From Paenirhodobacter populi (lineage in GTDB: Bacteria; Pseudomonadota; Alphaproteobacteria; Rhodobacterales; Rhodobacteraceae): 64,000 bases of DNA. Shown here piece after piece: positions 1 to 6,822 of the stretch. The position numbers and the translations under genes are program-made. The stretch is taken from contig NZ_SAUZ01000002.1 of the NCBI RefSeq assembly GCF_004022215.1, positions 1 through 64,000 of the forward strand, in the 5' to 3' direction. Within the stretch, counting starts at the first letter, position 1; each line of letters opens with the position of its first letter. The notes below the pieces were generated by a model. It did no database searches. It was given only the letters and a program-made list of their open reading frames with translations, and was not told where the DNA came from.

Positions 1-503
1 CATACAGACATCTGACGACGACTGGCCCGGACGGGCCAGTGCGCCATGCCACGCGCCGGCTACGTGGAAAACGCGCGCGCCATGGCGCACATCCTCACCA
101 ACTGGCCTGGTTTTGCTCCGCCGCCGTTGCCGACTTTTGCGCCGCCGTTGACACTTGTGCCGCCCTTCACTTTGGAATATATTAAACAATTTCAGCATGT
201 TGCACTGCCCGCAATCTTGCGGCGCGTTTCCGTTGCACAAATCACCTGACAGCTGTGTCCTTAGCTGCAAATGGTAGGCCTCATGCCTGTCTGTCGATGA
301 ACACCGTGACGCTGCCGGCCGGACCGCTCCACCTCACCCCACAAGCTCGGGCCGCTCTGGCCAGAGTGATCCGGCGACGGCCCTTCGCATAGCAGCCGCA
401 AATCCGCATCGTTGTCGATATGGCGGTCGAAGGGCCAAGCGGCGTGATCTTGCGGGCACATCGCAGATACCGCGCCACGGTGGCGCTGGCTGGCCTGCGA
501 CTG
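1..503. other. No supported gene; possible structured DNA
   Basis: I see no convincing gene in this left edge. Several reading frames are open on both strands, but none has a recognisable domain, a good ribosome binding site or a clear start. Bases 21-40 form a perfect inverted repeat with 9-base arms (ACTGGCCCG and CGGGCCAGT) around GA, which could be a terminator stem or a protein site. Bases 165-200 are locally AT-rich. The stretch may hold gene remnants or the regulatory end of a neighbour outside the window. Confidence 0.4.
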
Positions 504-911
504 TTACCCATGACGAACAGGCTCGATATATCGCCCGAATGCGGCGACAATTTCCGTGTCATCTCTCCCGAACCGGTCGGCGGGCGGGCCGCGGAAATCG
601 ACGTGGGCGCGGGTTAGCCAATAGCAGAGCCGAAGGTTGCTGATGCGGGCCGGCTTGTCCTTCAGGATGGCGCCGATCACATCGAAAACACGGCCATTTC
701 TCACGTCGAACTGGAACAGCGGCAACCTGATTTCGCCATTTTTCACAACTGTTACGATGACATCGTCCCGGGCCAAAGCCTGCATGGCACCTTCCGGGTC
801 ATCCGTTTCGATGCGCAACAGCACGCATGCCTGCGACGCATTGATCAGGTCGATTCTGGCCAGGAGGCGCGCCTCGACGCTGGATTTGTCGGTGGAGTTT
901 TCCGGTGTCAT
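504..911 (-). CDS. Hypothetical protein, possible MbcA/ParS/Xre (DUF2384)-type antitoxin
   Basis: This is a 135-residue soluble protein with no signal peptide or membrane segment. I chose the ATG at 911 because an AGGGAG ribosome binding site sits seven bases upstream; a longer frame to 950 lacks this. The C-terminal third (YWLTRAHVDF, then PADRFG and an acidic helix ending in IEP) resembles the toxin-binding C-terminal domain of MbcA/ParS/Xre antitoxins, which pair with RES-domain toxins. That is a resemblance seen by eye, not a search result. The middle part (LPLFQFD, GRVFDVIGAIL) also fits those proteins. A short ORF ends two bases before this start, so the two may be translated together. 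I found no RES toxin downstream, so if this is an antitoxin its partner is missing, unusual or outside the window. Confidence 0.5.
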   Translation of the reverse strand: MTPENSTDKSSVEARLLARIDLINASQACVLLRIETDDPEGAMQALARDDVIVTVVKNGEIRLPLFQFDVRNGRVFDVIGAILKDKPARISNLRLCYWLTRAHVDFRGPPADRFGRDDTEIVAAFGRYIEPVRHG

Positions 912-912
912 C

Positions 913-1065
913 CTATTTCTCCCTGGGAACGGCGCGGTTCCGCGTCTCATCGAAGCTGAATCCGGCCGGCAGCGTGACCTCCCTGACGGAAAGATAGCCG
1001 CCGATGCATTCGTAAGCGTTCTCAGACGACCACGGGCTGCTTAGCTTGACGGCCTGAAGTTCCAT
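913..1065 (-). CDS. Small hypothetical ORF, translationally adjacent to the antitoxin-like gene
   Basis: This is a 50-codon frame from an ATG at 1065, ending in a TAG directly before the next ATG at 911. The ribosome binding site of the next gene lies inside its last codons, an arrangement typical of coupled gene pairs. The frame can be extended to 1344, overlapping the HAD gene, but neither start has a strong ribosome binding site. I recognise no domain. It could be a small partner of the downstream protein, the C-terminal end of a decayed gene, or no gene at all. Bases 1066-1315 above it show nothing else. Confidence 0.25.
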   Translation of the reverse strand: MELQAVKLSSPWSSENAYECIGGYLSVREVTLPAGFSFDETRNRAVPREK

Positions 1066-1315
1066 GGGAGGAGATCGTCTAGTCGCCAAGGCTCTGTCTT
1101 TGGCCTCCTGGAGAGGAGGTCGGACAAAACGCGAAGCCGGGCCTGATATGGTCCGGAAGGGCATATCGGAACCGACATCCCGCCAAGCTGCGTTGTCAGC
1201 CTGAACTTCGGCGCGTCGGCTATTCCTTCGAATAGCTACCCAAAGCATGGCGGATCTTGCTCGATGAAGGCGATGACAGGTCCGGCCCGGAAGGTGCCGC
1301 CCGCACCATGTGTCG

Positions 1316-2041
1316 TCATTCGTCCTCTTCATCTGGCGGCACATCCGGAACCACCCGGTTCAGGATATGGAGGGCGGCATCGACATTGTCACGTGCGGCG
1401 CGGCGGCGCATCAGTTCATGGCCTTCTGCGTCTTTGAGCAGGACCGGAACCTCGGAAAGGCTTCGGATCCGACCTGGGGCCGGCACCGCCATTGACAGCG
1501 CCAGATGCAGGGTGGGCATCCCGGCCGCCGCCGCGCCCCGAATATCGGAACCGAGGCTGTCGCCAATCATGAGAATCCTTGAGGCGGGCAGGCCCAGCCT
1601 GGTTCGCAGCACCTCGAAGAATTCGCGCTCCCGCTTCAGCGCCCGCATATCCGGATCGCAGGAGAAACAGGTGACGTCGACCCGATCGCCCAGCAGCCGT
1701 TCCACGGCCGGAACATAGGCCGGAGCCAGATTGCTGGCCAGCGCCAGTCGGAACCCGGTTGCTCGCAGGCGACGAAGAACATCGGGGGCATCCGGCGCCA
1801 CCTCGATCGATGCGATTTCGGCATCCAGATCGCGGCCCCATTCCGGTCGGAATTCCACCCCGCAGGCCGCAGCAAACGCCTCGATCGTGGGGATGGGCTC
1901 GCGGCGCGGGTCGAGTTTCAGGCTACCGCCTTTTCGGCGCGCTTCGGCCAGCAGCGCTTTCCAGGGATTTCGGGGAGAGCGGATATGCAGGAGCGTGCCG
2001 AAGCAGTCGAAGGCCACGGCGCGGATAGCTTTCATCGGCAT
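1316..2041 (-). CDS. HAD-superfamily hydrolase
   Basis: This is a 241-residue haloacid-dehalogenase-like hydrolase, most likely a cytoplasmic phosphatase acting on a small phosphorylated metabolite. Motif I is AFDCFGTLL, with the nucleophile Asp12; the usual second Asp is replaced by Phe-Gly-Thr, as in many subfamily IA members. Motif II is LASN, the motif III lysine lies in ALKRE, and motif IV is GDSLGSD. An insertion between motifs I and II supplies the cap domain. The ATG at 2041 is preceded by AAGGGAG at seven bases. That ribosome binding site lies in one arm of an 11-base inverted repeat (2042-2052 with 2090-2100), so translation may be controlled by structure. The substrate cannot be told from the sequence. 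It lies downstream of the phosphoesterase/AAA+ block on the same strand but is separated from it by palindromes. Confidence 0.85.
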   Translation of the reverse strand: MPMKAIRAVAFDCFGTLLHIRSPRNPWKALLAEARRKGGSLKLDPRREPIPTIEAFAAACGVEFRPEWGRDLDAEIASIEVAPDAPDVLRRLRATGFRLALASNLAPAYVPAVERLLGDRVDVTCFSCDPDMRALKREREFFEVLRTRLGLPASRILMIGDSLGSDIRGAAAAGMPTLHLALSMAVPAPGRIRSLSEVPVLLKDAEGHELMRRRAARDNVDAALHILNRVVPDVPPDEEDE

Positions 2042-2100
2042 ATCGGGTCTCCCTTGGGAAGGCTCAATTCATATGGTCGCCATGAAGACGGAGACCCGAT
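2042..2100 (-). promoter_or_regulatory. Leader inverted repeat overlapping the HAD gene ribosome binding site
   Basis: Bases 2042-2052 (ATCGGGTCTCC) and 2090-2100 (GGAGACCCGAT) are perfect 11-base inverted repeats 37 bases apart, immediately before the HAD start codon. On the minus-strand transcript the proximal arm contains part of the ribosome binding site, so pairing would hide it. This could be a translational switch or simply an operator. I recognise no named riboswitch. Confidence 0.5.
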
Positions 2101-2106
2101 AAGGTC

Positions 2107-2140
2107 ATCTCCCTGATCAGGAGATATTCCCCAATTGGGG
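2107..2140. promoter_or_regulatory. Two adjacent palindromes between the HAD gene and the phosphoesterase
   Basis: Bases 2107-2125 read ATCTCCCTGATCAGGAGAT, with six-base perfect arms around a CTGATCA centre. Bases 2129-2140 are the perfect palindrome CCCCAATTGGGG. Together with the leader repeat at 2042-2100, three inverted repeats fill a 127-base gap. They could be dimeric repressor sites, the terminator of the upstream minus-strand operon, or both. No T-tract follows them, so a classical terminator is less likely. Confidence 0.4.
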
Positions 2141-2168
2141 GCGATAACACCGACGCCTATCAAAATCA

Positions 2169-2735
2169 TCACGGCGCACTTCGTGGCTCGACCTGATGCC
2201 AATGCGCGTTTACCGGCAAGCGTTCGGCCCGCCGCTCGATCTCCGGCAGCGTGACTGGCCGGAAATCCCAGACATCGACCCCGACATTGACGCTGTTTCG
2301 CGACCCCTGCCAGTTCTGATGGACATGGCCGAAAAGCTGCAGACCCTGGTGCCGGGCACCGGGCCAGGTGATCATCGGGTAATGGCAGAGGAACAGCCGC
2401 CGGCCATCGACGGTGATGTCCGCCGTCTCCGTCACGCTGCCCCACGGCAGGTCGCAGACCCATGGCTGATCGTGGTTGCCGCAGATCAGGTGCTTTCGGG
2501 CGGGAATGGCGTGGAATATAGTCCGGACTTCGCGCCGCTGCGCATCCGTCGCCTTGCCCGCGCTGAAATCCCCCAGAATCCAGAGATCGTCATCTGGCTG
2601 AACCCGCGCGCGGCATTCACCCAGAAGACGGGCATTCATCGCGGCAATATTTACGAAAGGACGATCACAGAAGCCAATGATCCTGTCATGGGCGTAGTGC
2701 GGATCTGCGGTGAACCAATGCATGTCAGCGCTCAT
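2169..2735 (-). CDS. Calcineurin-like metallophosphoesterase (small, phage-type)
   Basis: This is a 188-residue protein covering little more than the bare metallophosphoesterase fold. The metal ligands are visible in order: TADPHYAH (Asp11, His13), GDF (Asp56), GNHD (residues 86-89), CHYP (His118) and GHVH (136-139). The compact type, starting with a FT-D-H-GH-like strand and a CDRPF segment, is common in phages and plasmids. It may hydrolyse phosphomonoesters, phosphodiesters or nucleotides; the sequence does not say which. Its start overlaps a 25-codon ORF by 11 bases, and it lies last in an apparent operon with an AAA+ ATPase and a second phosphoesterase. That two unrelated metallophosphoesterases sit in one operon suggests a pathway with two hydrolytic steps or one enzyme plus a regulator; this is inference. 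Confidence 0.85.
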   Translation of the reverse strand: MSADMHWFTADPHYAHDRIIGFCDRPFVNIAAMNARLLGECRARVQPDDDLWILGDFSAGKATDAQRREVRTIFHAIPARKHLICGNHDQPWVCDLPWGSVTETADITVDGRRLFLCHYPMITWPGARHQGLQLFGHVHQNWQGSRNSVNVGVDVWDFRPVTLPEIERRAERLPVNAHWHQVEPRSAP

Positions 2736-2802
2736 CTTCAGAGGCGGCGATCGCGTTCAGCAACTTGTCATACCAGATGCGCTGGTCGGGGGAGGGTTTC
2801 AT
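2725..2802 (-). CDS. 25-residue small ORF between the AAA+ ATPase and a phosphoesterase
   Basis: Reading the minus strand from the ATG at 2802 gives 25 codons, beginning MKPSPDQRIWYDKLL and ending TGA at 2725. An AGGA ribosome binding site lies eight bases upstream. The stop overlaps the start region of the downstream phosphoesterase (ATG at 2735) by 11 bases, a layout that would couple their translation. The peptide is predicted to be soluble and helical. I recognise no family. It could be a real small protein or a translational coupler for the phosphoesterase. It lies 42 bases after the AAA+ gene on the same strand. Confidence 0.5.
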   Translation of the reverse strand: MKPSPDQRIWYDKLLNAIAASEDER

Positions 2803-2844
2803 AGGGGTGTTCCTGCGTGGCAAATGAATAAACACCGCGCCGCT

Positions 2845-3948
2845 TCACTGCAGCAACGGTCGCTGTTGCATCTGTTCGGCCCGGTCGAGCATGCGCAGCA
2901 CGGTGCGCAGGGTCGGCAGGCGATCCTGCCGTTCGGCCCATTCCAGCGCGGCCCGGATAGCGTCGATCGCCTCGGGCGAGAGGCCCCGCCGTGCGCCCTC
3001 ATGGGCCGCAAACCCCAAAAGGTGTGCCAATGTCGGCGAAGCGAGCCGGATCGGCGGGCATCGGCTGAGCAGCGGATCCGGCAGCAGGCGGTAATTGTTC
3101 GAGGTCAGCACCCAGATGATCCAGCCCATGTCGAACGGCAGCTCGAAATAGGGGCAGGTCCAGTTCCGGGCGCTGAGCGGCTCGAGCAGCGGCAGCAGCG
3201 CCGCGGTCAGATCGAACGACCGGCCCTTGTCGGACTGCGCCGTTCCGGCCTTTTCCACCTCGTCGACCACCACAACCGGGTTCGCCACCCGCTCGGTCAG
3301 GATCAGGTTCACAAGCCGCCCCGGCGCCGAATTGCCCCAGCCGCGCTGGCTGCCGACCAGGCCGAAGGAGGCGTTCTCGGTGGTGGCGTCATAGACCATG
3401 CCCGGCACGCCGATCAGCGATCCGAGACGCCGGGCCCAGTGGCTCTTGCCGATCCCCGGTGGACCGTCGAGCAGGATCGGCGGCAGCCGCAACCCCGCAT
3501 CGCCACGCTGGACCGAGCGCCGCATCGCATGCCAGACCACCTCGGTCGCCGGGCCCATCCAAGGGAATTCCGCATGCAGCGCGGCGGCCAATTCATCCGC
3601 CCGGTGCTCGTTCGGGACGCCGATCAGAGCGACCCCGTCGCGCAGGGGCATGATCCGTTTCCGGTCCTCGGCCTTCATCCGCGACAGGGGCGATTTCGCG
3701 GTCCGGCGCTCAACGATCCTCTCGGCGCGCTCGCGCAGGCGCTTGGTCTTTGAATAAGGTAGATCGATGCTCTCCAGCATCACTTCGTGCCCGGCCTCAT
3801 CAATGGTGCCATTGGCGTTCAGGGGCGGCTCGATGCCGATCTTCGTGGCAATCAGCCTGACAAGATGCTGGCGCAAGCGCCGCTCGATCACGTCGGCGGA
3901 GAGGTTCGGATCCGGAAAGGGGAACAGGGCGAAGGGAATGCGGGTCAT
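2845..3948 (-). CDS. AAA+ ATPase, Lon-like module without protease domain
   Basis: This is a 367-residue protein. The N-terminal 150 residues are charged and helical, and an AAA+ core follows. Walker A is GPPGIGKS at residues 162-169, Walker B VVVVDE at 225-230, and the sensor-1 region LTSNN near 281-285; a putative arginine finger lies in the segment LLSRC. The stretch between the Walker boxes, ending SAPGRLV, and the VDEVEK that follows recall the Lon ATPase module, but there is no substrate-binding N-domain and no Ser-Lys protease domain. It may therefore remodel a partner protein. The start at 3948 has GGAG seven bases upstream, in the same context as the start of the DUF-like gene at 5217. 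It sits 73 bases after the larger phosphoesterase and 42 bases before the 25-codon ORF. The partner and role are unknown. Confidence 0.75.
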   Translation of the reverse strand: MTRIPFALFPFPDPNLSADVIERRLRQHLVRLIATKIGIEPPLNANGTIDEAGHEVMLESIDLPYSKTKRLRERAERIVERRTAKSPLSRMKAEDRKRIMPLRDGVALIGVPNEHRADELAAALHAEFPWMGPATEVVWHAMRRSVQRGDAGLRLPPILLDGPPGIGKSHWARRLGSLIGVPGMVYDATTENASFGLVGSQRGWGNSAPGRLVNLILTERVANPVVVVDEVEKAGTAQSDKGRSFDLTAALLPLLEPLSARNWTCPYFELPFDMGWIIWVLTSNNYRLLPDPLLSRCPPIRLASPTLAHLLGFAAHEGARRGLSPEAIDAIRAALEWAERQDRLPTLRTVLRMLDRAEQMQQRPLLQ

Positions 3949-4021
3949 GGCGAATCTCCGGACATGAGGGGGCCGTCAGTCGGGGGATCCCGCCTGCGCA
4001 AAAGAGTTGGGATCGGGAACG

Positions 4022-4810
4022 TCAGGCGCCGGTGAAGATCAGGCCGCGCAGCAGGAGGTCTGTCTCCTCGCCTTCGGGCACCTCGTCGGGCGTGCCGAGC
4101 GAGACGTTGATGACCGGCACGCCGTGGATCTGGGCGGAGAGCGGCCGATGCGTGTGGCCGAAGAACCAGTAATCGGGCCGGTGCGCGCCAATCCAGTCCT
4201 CCAGCTCGGAGGCAAAGGCCGGGCTGAGGCCCGAGAGCGGCCCCGAAACGGTTGCGCTCGGAGCGTGGTGCGTGACGATGACCGTCTGGCCGGGCCAGGG
4301 TTTGGTAATCTCCCGGGTCAACCAGTGGAGATGATCGTGGTGGATCGCGGCAGTATCCTCGGGGGTGAGGAGTTCACCGTCTGCCCCGCAGATCCGGGCA
4401 TAATCCGGCATTGCCATCGCGGCCCGTGCCATGGCCGTCTCGGTGTCGCCCATCAGCGCAAAATCGGTCCAGAGCGTGCAGCACAGAAGGCGCGTGGTGC
4501 CGAAGGTCAGGACCTGATTCTGGGCGAAGTTCGCCCCGGCGCCCTCAGTAATCCGAAGCAGCAGCCTGTCGTCGAGCCTGGCGCCATAATAATCGTGATT
4601 GCCCGGAATGACCCTGATCCGTTCCGTCGCGACCAGCCGCGTGAGCCGGGCCAGCGCCGGAGACCAGTTCCGGTGCGGATTGTCTGCAAGGTCACCCGCG
4701 ACGATCAGCGCGTCCAGATCGCGCAGCACCGGAACGATCCCGGCGAACGGATCACGCCCCGCTCGGGCCCAAAGGTCGAGGTGCAGATCGGCGGTGATCA
4801 GGATGTTCAT
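4022..4810 (-). CDS. Calcineurin-like metallophosphoesterase (larger)
   Basis: This is a 262-residue metallophosphoesterase. The metal-binding motifs appear in the expected order: ADLHLD (Asp8, His10), AGDL (Asp40), GNHD (residues 70-73), THHAP and FGHTH. It is cytoplasmic, with no signal peptide. It differs clearly from the 188-residue phosphoesterase in the same operon, having an insertion around residues 110-170, so the two are unlikely to be recent duplicates. The start codon overlaps the stop of the upstream gene by four bases, which argues for translational coupling. The substrate cannot be assigned; members of this family cleave nucleotides, cyclic nucleotides, DNA ends or phosphoproteins. 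Confidence 0.85.
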   Translation of the reverse strand: MNILITADLHLDLWARAGRDPFAGIVPVLRDLDALIVAGDLADNPHRNWSPALARLTRLVATERIRVIPGNHDYYGARLDDRLLLRITEGAGANFAQNQVLTFGTTRLLCCTLWTDFALMGDTETAMARAAMAMPDYARICGADGELLTPEDTAAIHHDHLHWLTREITKPWPGQTVIVTHHAPSATVSGPLSGLSPAFASELEDWIGAHRPDYWFFGHTHRPLSAQIHGVPVINVSLGTPDEVPEGEETDLLLRGLIFTGA

Positions 4811-5217
4811 TGGTCTCGCGCCTCCGCAGCCAGACGGCGGATCTCGTCCGCGTGGGCAGCCAAGGCTGCGGCCAGAACATCTGGATTCGCCAGCGGGCGG
4901 AAACCGAACGGGTCGGGGAACTCCCCTTTATCAGGGGCGAGCGGCCGCCCGAGCCGATACCAGCGGCTGAGCGTTCGCGCCCAGCCCGCCTTGGCGTCGA
5001 TTCCGAACAGCTGCGACGTGACGATGCCGGTGTCGTGCAGGAGCGGGTGCCCGGTCACGTCGCCGAAGAGCACGATCCGGCCAGTGAACTCCCGCATCGT
5101 GATCCAGCGGTCGAGATAGGGGGCGTTGGTCAGGTCAGCGACGGTGGGACCGGCCTCGACCGAGGCGATGACGGGGAGATGGGCGGCGACCAAGTCGCGC
5201 AGGTGTTCGGGGAGCAT
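4807..5217 (-). CDS. Hypothetical protein, possibly DUF6634-like
   Basis: This is a 136-residue soluble protein and the first gene of the minus-strand block. Segments such as APYLDRW, VTGHPLL, VTSQLFGIDAKAGWARTLSRWYRLG are like those of a family of uncharacterised Rhodobacterales proteins that I recall as DUF6634; I could not check this. Aromatic residues and conserved Gly/Pro pairs suggest a small beta-rich fold. The ATG at 5217 has GGAG seven bases upstream. It overlaps the downstream phosphoesterase by four bases, so the two are probably made together. No function is known. Confidence 0.6.
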   Translation of the reverse strand: MLPEHLRDLVAAHLPVIASVEAGPTVADLTNAPYLDRWITMREFTGRIVLFGDVTGHPLLHDTGIVTSQLFGIDAKAGWARTLSRWYRLGRPLAPDKGEFPDPFGFRPLANPDVLAAALAAHADEIRRLAAEARDQ

Positions 5218-5743
5218 GGCGGATCTCCGATGCGGGTATGAGGCTCCGATCCGGAAAGCGGGGCTTTCCGGGCGGTGTGTTGCGAAGGGTGGCGGACCCC
5301 GGATCGGCCAGGCTCGGGGGGTTGCGGCCGGTTCGAGGAGTGATCCGGACGATGCGGAGAGGGGGTGGGGTCGTCAAGGTGGGCGAGTTGCCAGCTCTGG
5401 TGGCAGGGTGCTGTGACGGGTCGGCTATGCCGTTTTGGAGGGATTCCGGCAACTTATTGAATCATAATAAGATTTCTGGTTCCTCGCCAAGGGTGGGCGA
5501 TAACTGCCTTGGAAATGGTCGCCGAAATCCCGAAAATGGGTCTCAACTGGCTGTCGTTTCAAAAAGTCGCAACCGTCCGCCGTTTCGCGCGCAAAACGCC
5601 TCGAAATTTGGGGTGCTTTGATACCTATATTTTAAATAACTGATTCTGAATGAAAAAAATGCGCGCTTGGCCCTTGATTTTCACACCCGGATCGCGGAAA
5701 AGCCCCCATCTGAATTCCACAACCCTTCAAAGGGCGATCGACA
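5218..5743. other. Long intergenic region, AT-richer towards rplM
   Basis: These 526 bases lie between the divergent accessory operon and rplM. Frames are open here, but none has a domain or start signal. Bases 5455-5475 hold an inverted repeat (TTATT...AATAA) that could belong to the promoter of the minus-strand operon. From about 5440 to 5670 the composition is clearly more AT-rich than the neighbouring genes. The rplM promoter is in the right part. I see no tRNA or repeat element. Confidence 0.5.
5674..5702 (+). promoter_or_regulatory. Candidate sigma-70 promoter of rplM-rpsI
   Basis: TTGATT at 5674-5679 and GAAAAG at 5697-5702 are 17 bases apart and would start transcription about 35 bases before rplM. 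Rhodobacterales housekeeping promoters keep the TTGA -35 element better than the -10 element, which fits. No other promoter near rplM is clearer. Confidence 0.4.
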
Positions 5744-6205
5744 ATGAAAACCTATACCGCGAAACCTGCGGAGATCGAAAAGAAGTGGATCCTGATCGAC
5801 GCCGAGGGCGTCGTTCTGGGCCGCCTCGCTTCGATCGTCGCCATGCGTCTGCGTGGCAAGCACAAACCGACCTTCACGCCGCACATGGACATGGGCGACA
5901 ACGTGATCATCATCAACGCCGACAAGGTGCAGATGACCGGCACGAAGCGTGAAGACAAGCGCTACTACTGGCACACCGGCCACCCGGGCGGGATCAAGTT
6001 CCGCACCGCGCGTCAGGTGCTGGAAGGCAACCACCCCGAGCGTGTGGTGATCAAGGCGGTCGAACGCATGATCTCGCGCAACCGTCTGGGCCGCGAACAG
6101 ATGTCGAACCTGCGTGTCTACGCCGGTGCCGCGCATCCGCATGAAGCCCAGCAGCCCGAAGTTCTCGACGTCAAGTCGCTGAACAAAAAGAACACCCGGA
6201 GCTAA
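5744..6205 (+). CDS. rplM: 50S ribosomal protein L13
   Basis: This is a 153-residue ribosomal protein of the large subunit that binds 23S rRNA early in assembly. The typical L13 blocks are present: [16 protein letters not shown] near the start, [19 protein letters not shown], and the [12 protein letters not shown] segment followed by basic residues. Length and order match the family. The start is an ATG with AAAGGG upstream. It is followed two bases later by rpsI, the nearly universal bacterial pairing, so the two are cotranscribed. Confidence 0.98.
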   Translation: MKTYTAKPAEIEKKWILIDAEGVVLGRLASIVAMRLRGKHKPTFTPHMDMGDNVIIINADKVQMTGTKREDKRYYWHTGHPGGIKFRTARQVLEGNHPERVVIKAVERMISRNRLGREQMSNLRVYAGAAHPHEAQQPEVLDVKSLNKKNTRS

Positions 6206-6207
6206 TC

Positions 6208-6699
6208 ATGGCCGAAGAACTCAAATCCCTCGACGATCTGAAGTCGGCCGTTGCTGGCACCCCGGCCGCCGTGGTCGAAGACGCCGCCCCGCGTGAGCCG
6301 GTGCGTGACGCGCAGGGCCGCGCCTATGCGACCGGCAAGCGCAAGGACGCCGTGGCCCGTGTGTGGGTCAAGGCCGGTTCGGGCAAGATCGTGGTCAACG
6401 GCAAGGACATGACGGCCTATTTCGCCCGTCCGGTGCTGCAGCTGATCGTGAACCAGCCGTTCTCGGTCGCCGGTGTCGAAGGCCAGTACGACGTCTACGC
6501 CACCGTTGCCGGTGGTGGTCTGTCGGGCCAGGCCGGTGCGGTGAAGCACGGCATCTCGAAGGCGCTGCAACTGCACGAGCCCGCGCTGCGCGCGCCGCTC
6601 AAGGCTGCGGGCTTCCTGACCCGCGACTCGCGCGTCGTCGAACGGAAGAAATACGGCAAGGCGAAGGCCCGCCGGTCCTTCCAGTTCTCGAAGCGCTGA
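6208..6699 (+). CDS. rpsI: 30S ribosomal protein S9
   Basis: This is a 163-residue small-subunit protein. The core starts at [14 protein letters not shown] and ends in the invariant basic tail SFQFSKR, whose last residues reach the ribosomal P site and touch tRNA. About 35 acidic residues precede the core; such an N-terminal extension is usual in alphaproteobacterial S9. The ATG lies two bases after the rplM stop. A strong UUCG-capped terminator follows 23 bases downstream and ends the operon. Confidence 0.98.
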   Translation: MAEELKSLDDLKSAVAGTPAAVVEDAAPREPVRDAQGRAYATGKRKDAVARVWVKAGSGKIVVNGKDMTAYFARPVLQLIVNQPFSVAGVEGQYDVYATVAGGGLSGQAGAVKHGISKALQLHEPALRAPLKAAGFLTRDSRVVERKKYGKAKARRSFQFSKR

Positions 6700-6721
6700 T
6701 CCTTCGGAACAGAACATCGGA

Positions 6722-6747
6722 AACGCGGTCCTTCGGGGCCGCGTTTT
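6722..6747 (+). terminator. Intrinsic terminator of rplM-rpsI
   Basis: The arms AACGCGGTCC (6722-6731) and GGGCCGCGTT (6736-6745) close on a TTCG tetraloop and run into a T-tract. One G-T pair interrupts an otherwise perfect 10-base stem. Confidence 0.85.
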
Positions 6748-6774
6748 CATTTGGCGGGATGTGATGCGGGCATG

Positions 6775-6799
6775 AAAAAGGGGCGCGAAACCGCGCCCC
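6775..6799 (-). terminator. Intrinsic terminator of the DASS transporter gene
   Basis: GGGGCGCG (6780-6787) and CGCGCCCC (6792-6799) form a perfect 8-base stem with a four-base loop. On the minus strand five Ts follow (AAAAA at 6775-6779 of the plus strand). It lies 23 bases beyond the transporter stop codon. Confidence 0.8.
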
Positions 6800-6822
6800 T
6801 TCATTTTCCGGTGGGGAAGGGC

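Noticed and set aside
46-249. 67-codon plus-strand ORF at the left edge
   Set aside because: Proline-rich, no ribosome binding site and no known pattern; may be chance.
913-1344. A RES-domain toxin next to the antitoxin-like gene
   Set aside because: The residues lack the Arg-Glu-Ser positions and the C-terminal asparagine-rich end of RES proteins.
5238-5621. 127-codon plus-strand ORF upstream of rplM
   Set aside because: No start signal, low-complexity Gly/Arg content, covers a promoter-like region.
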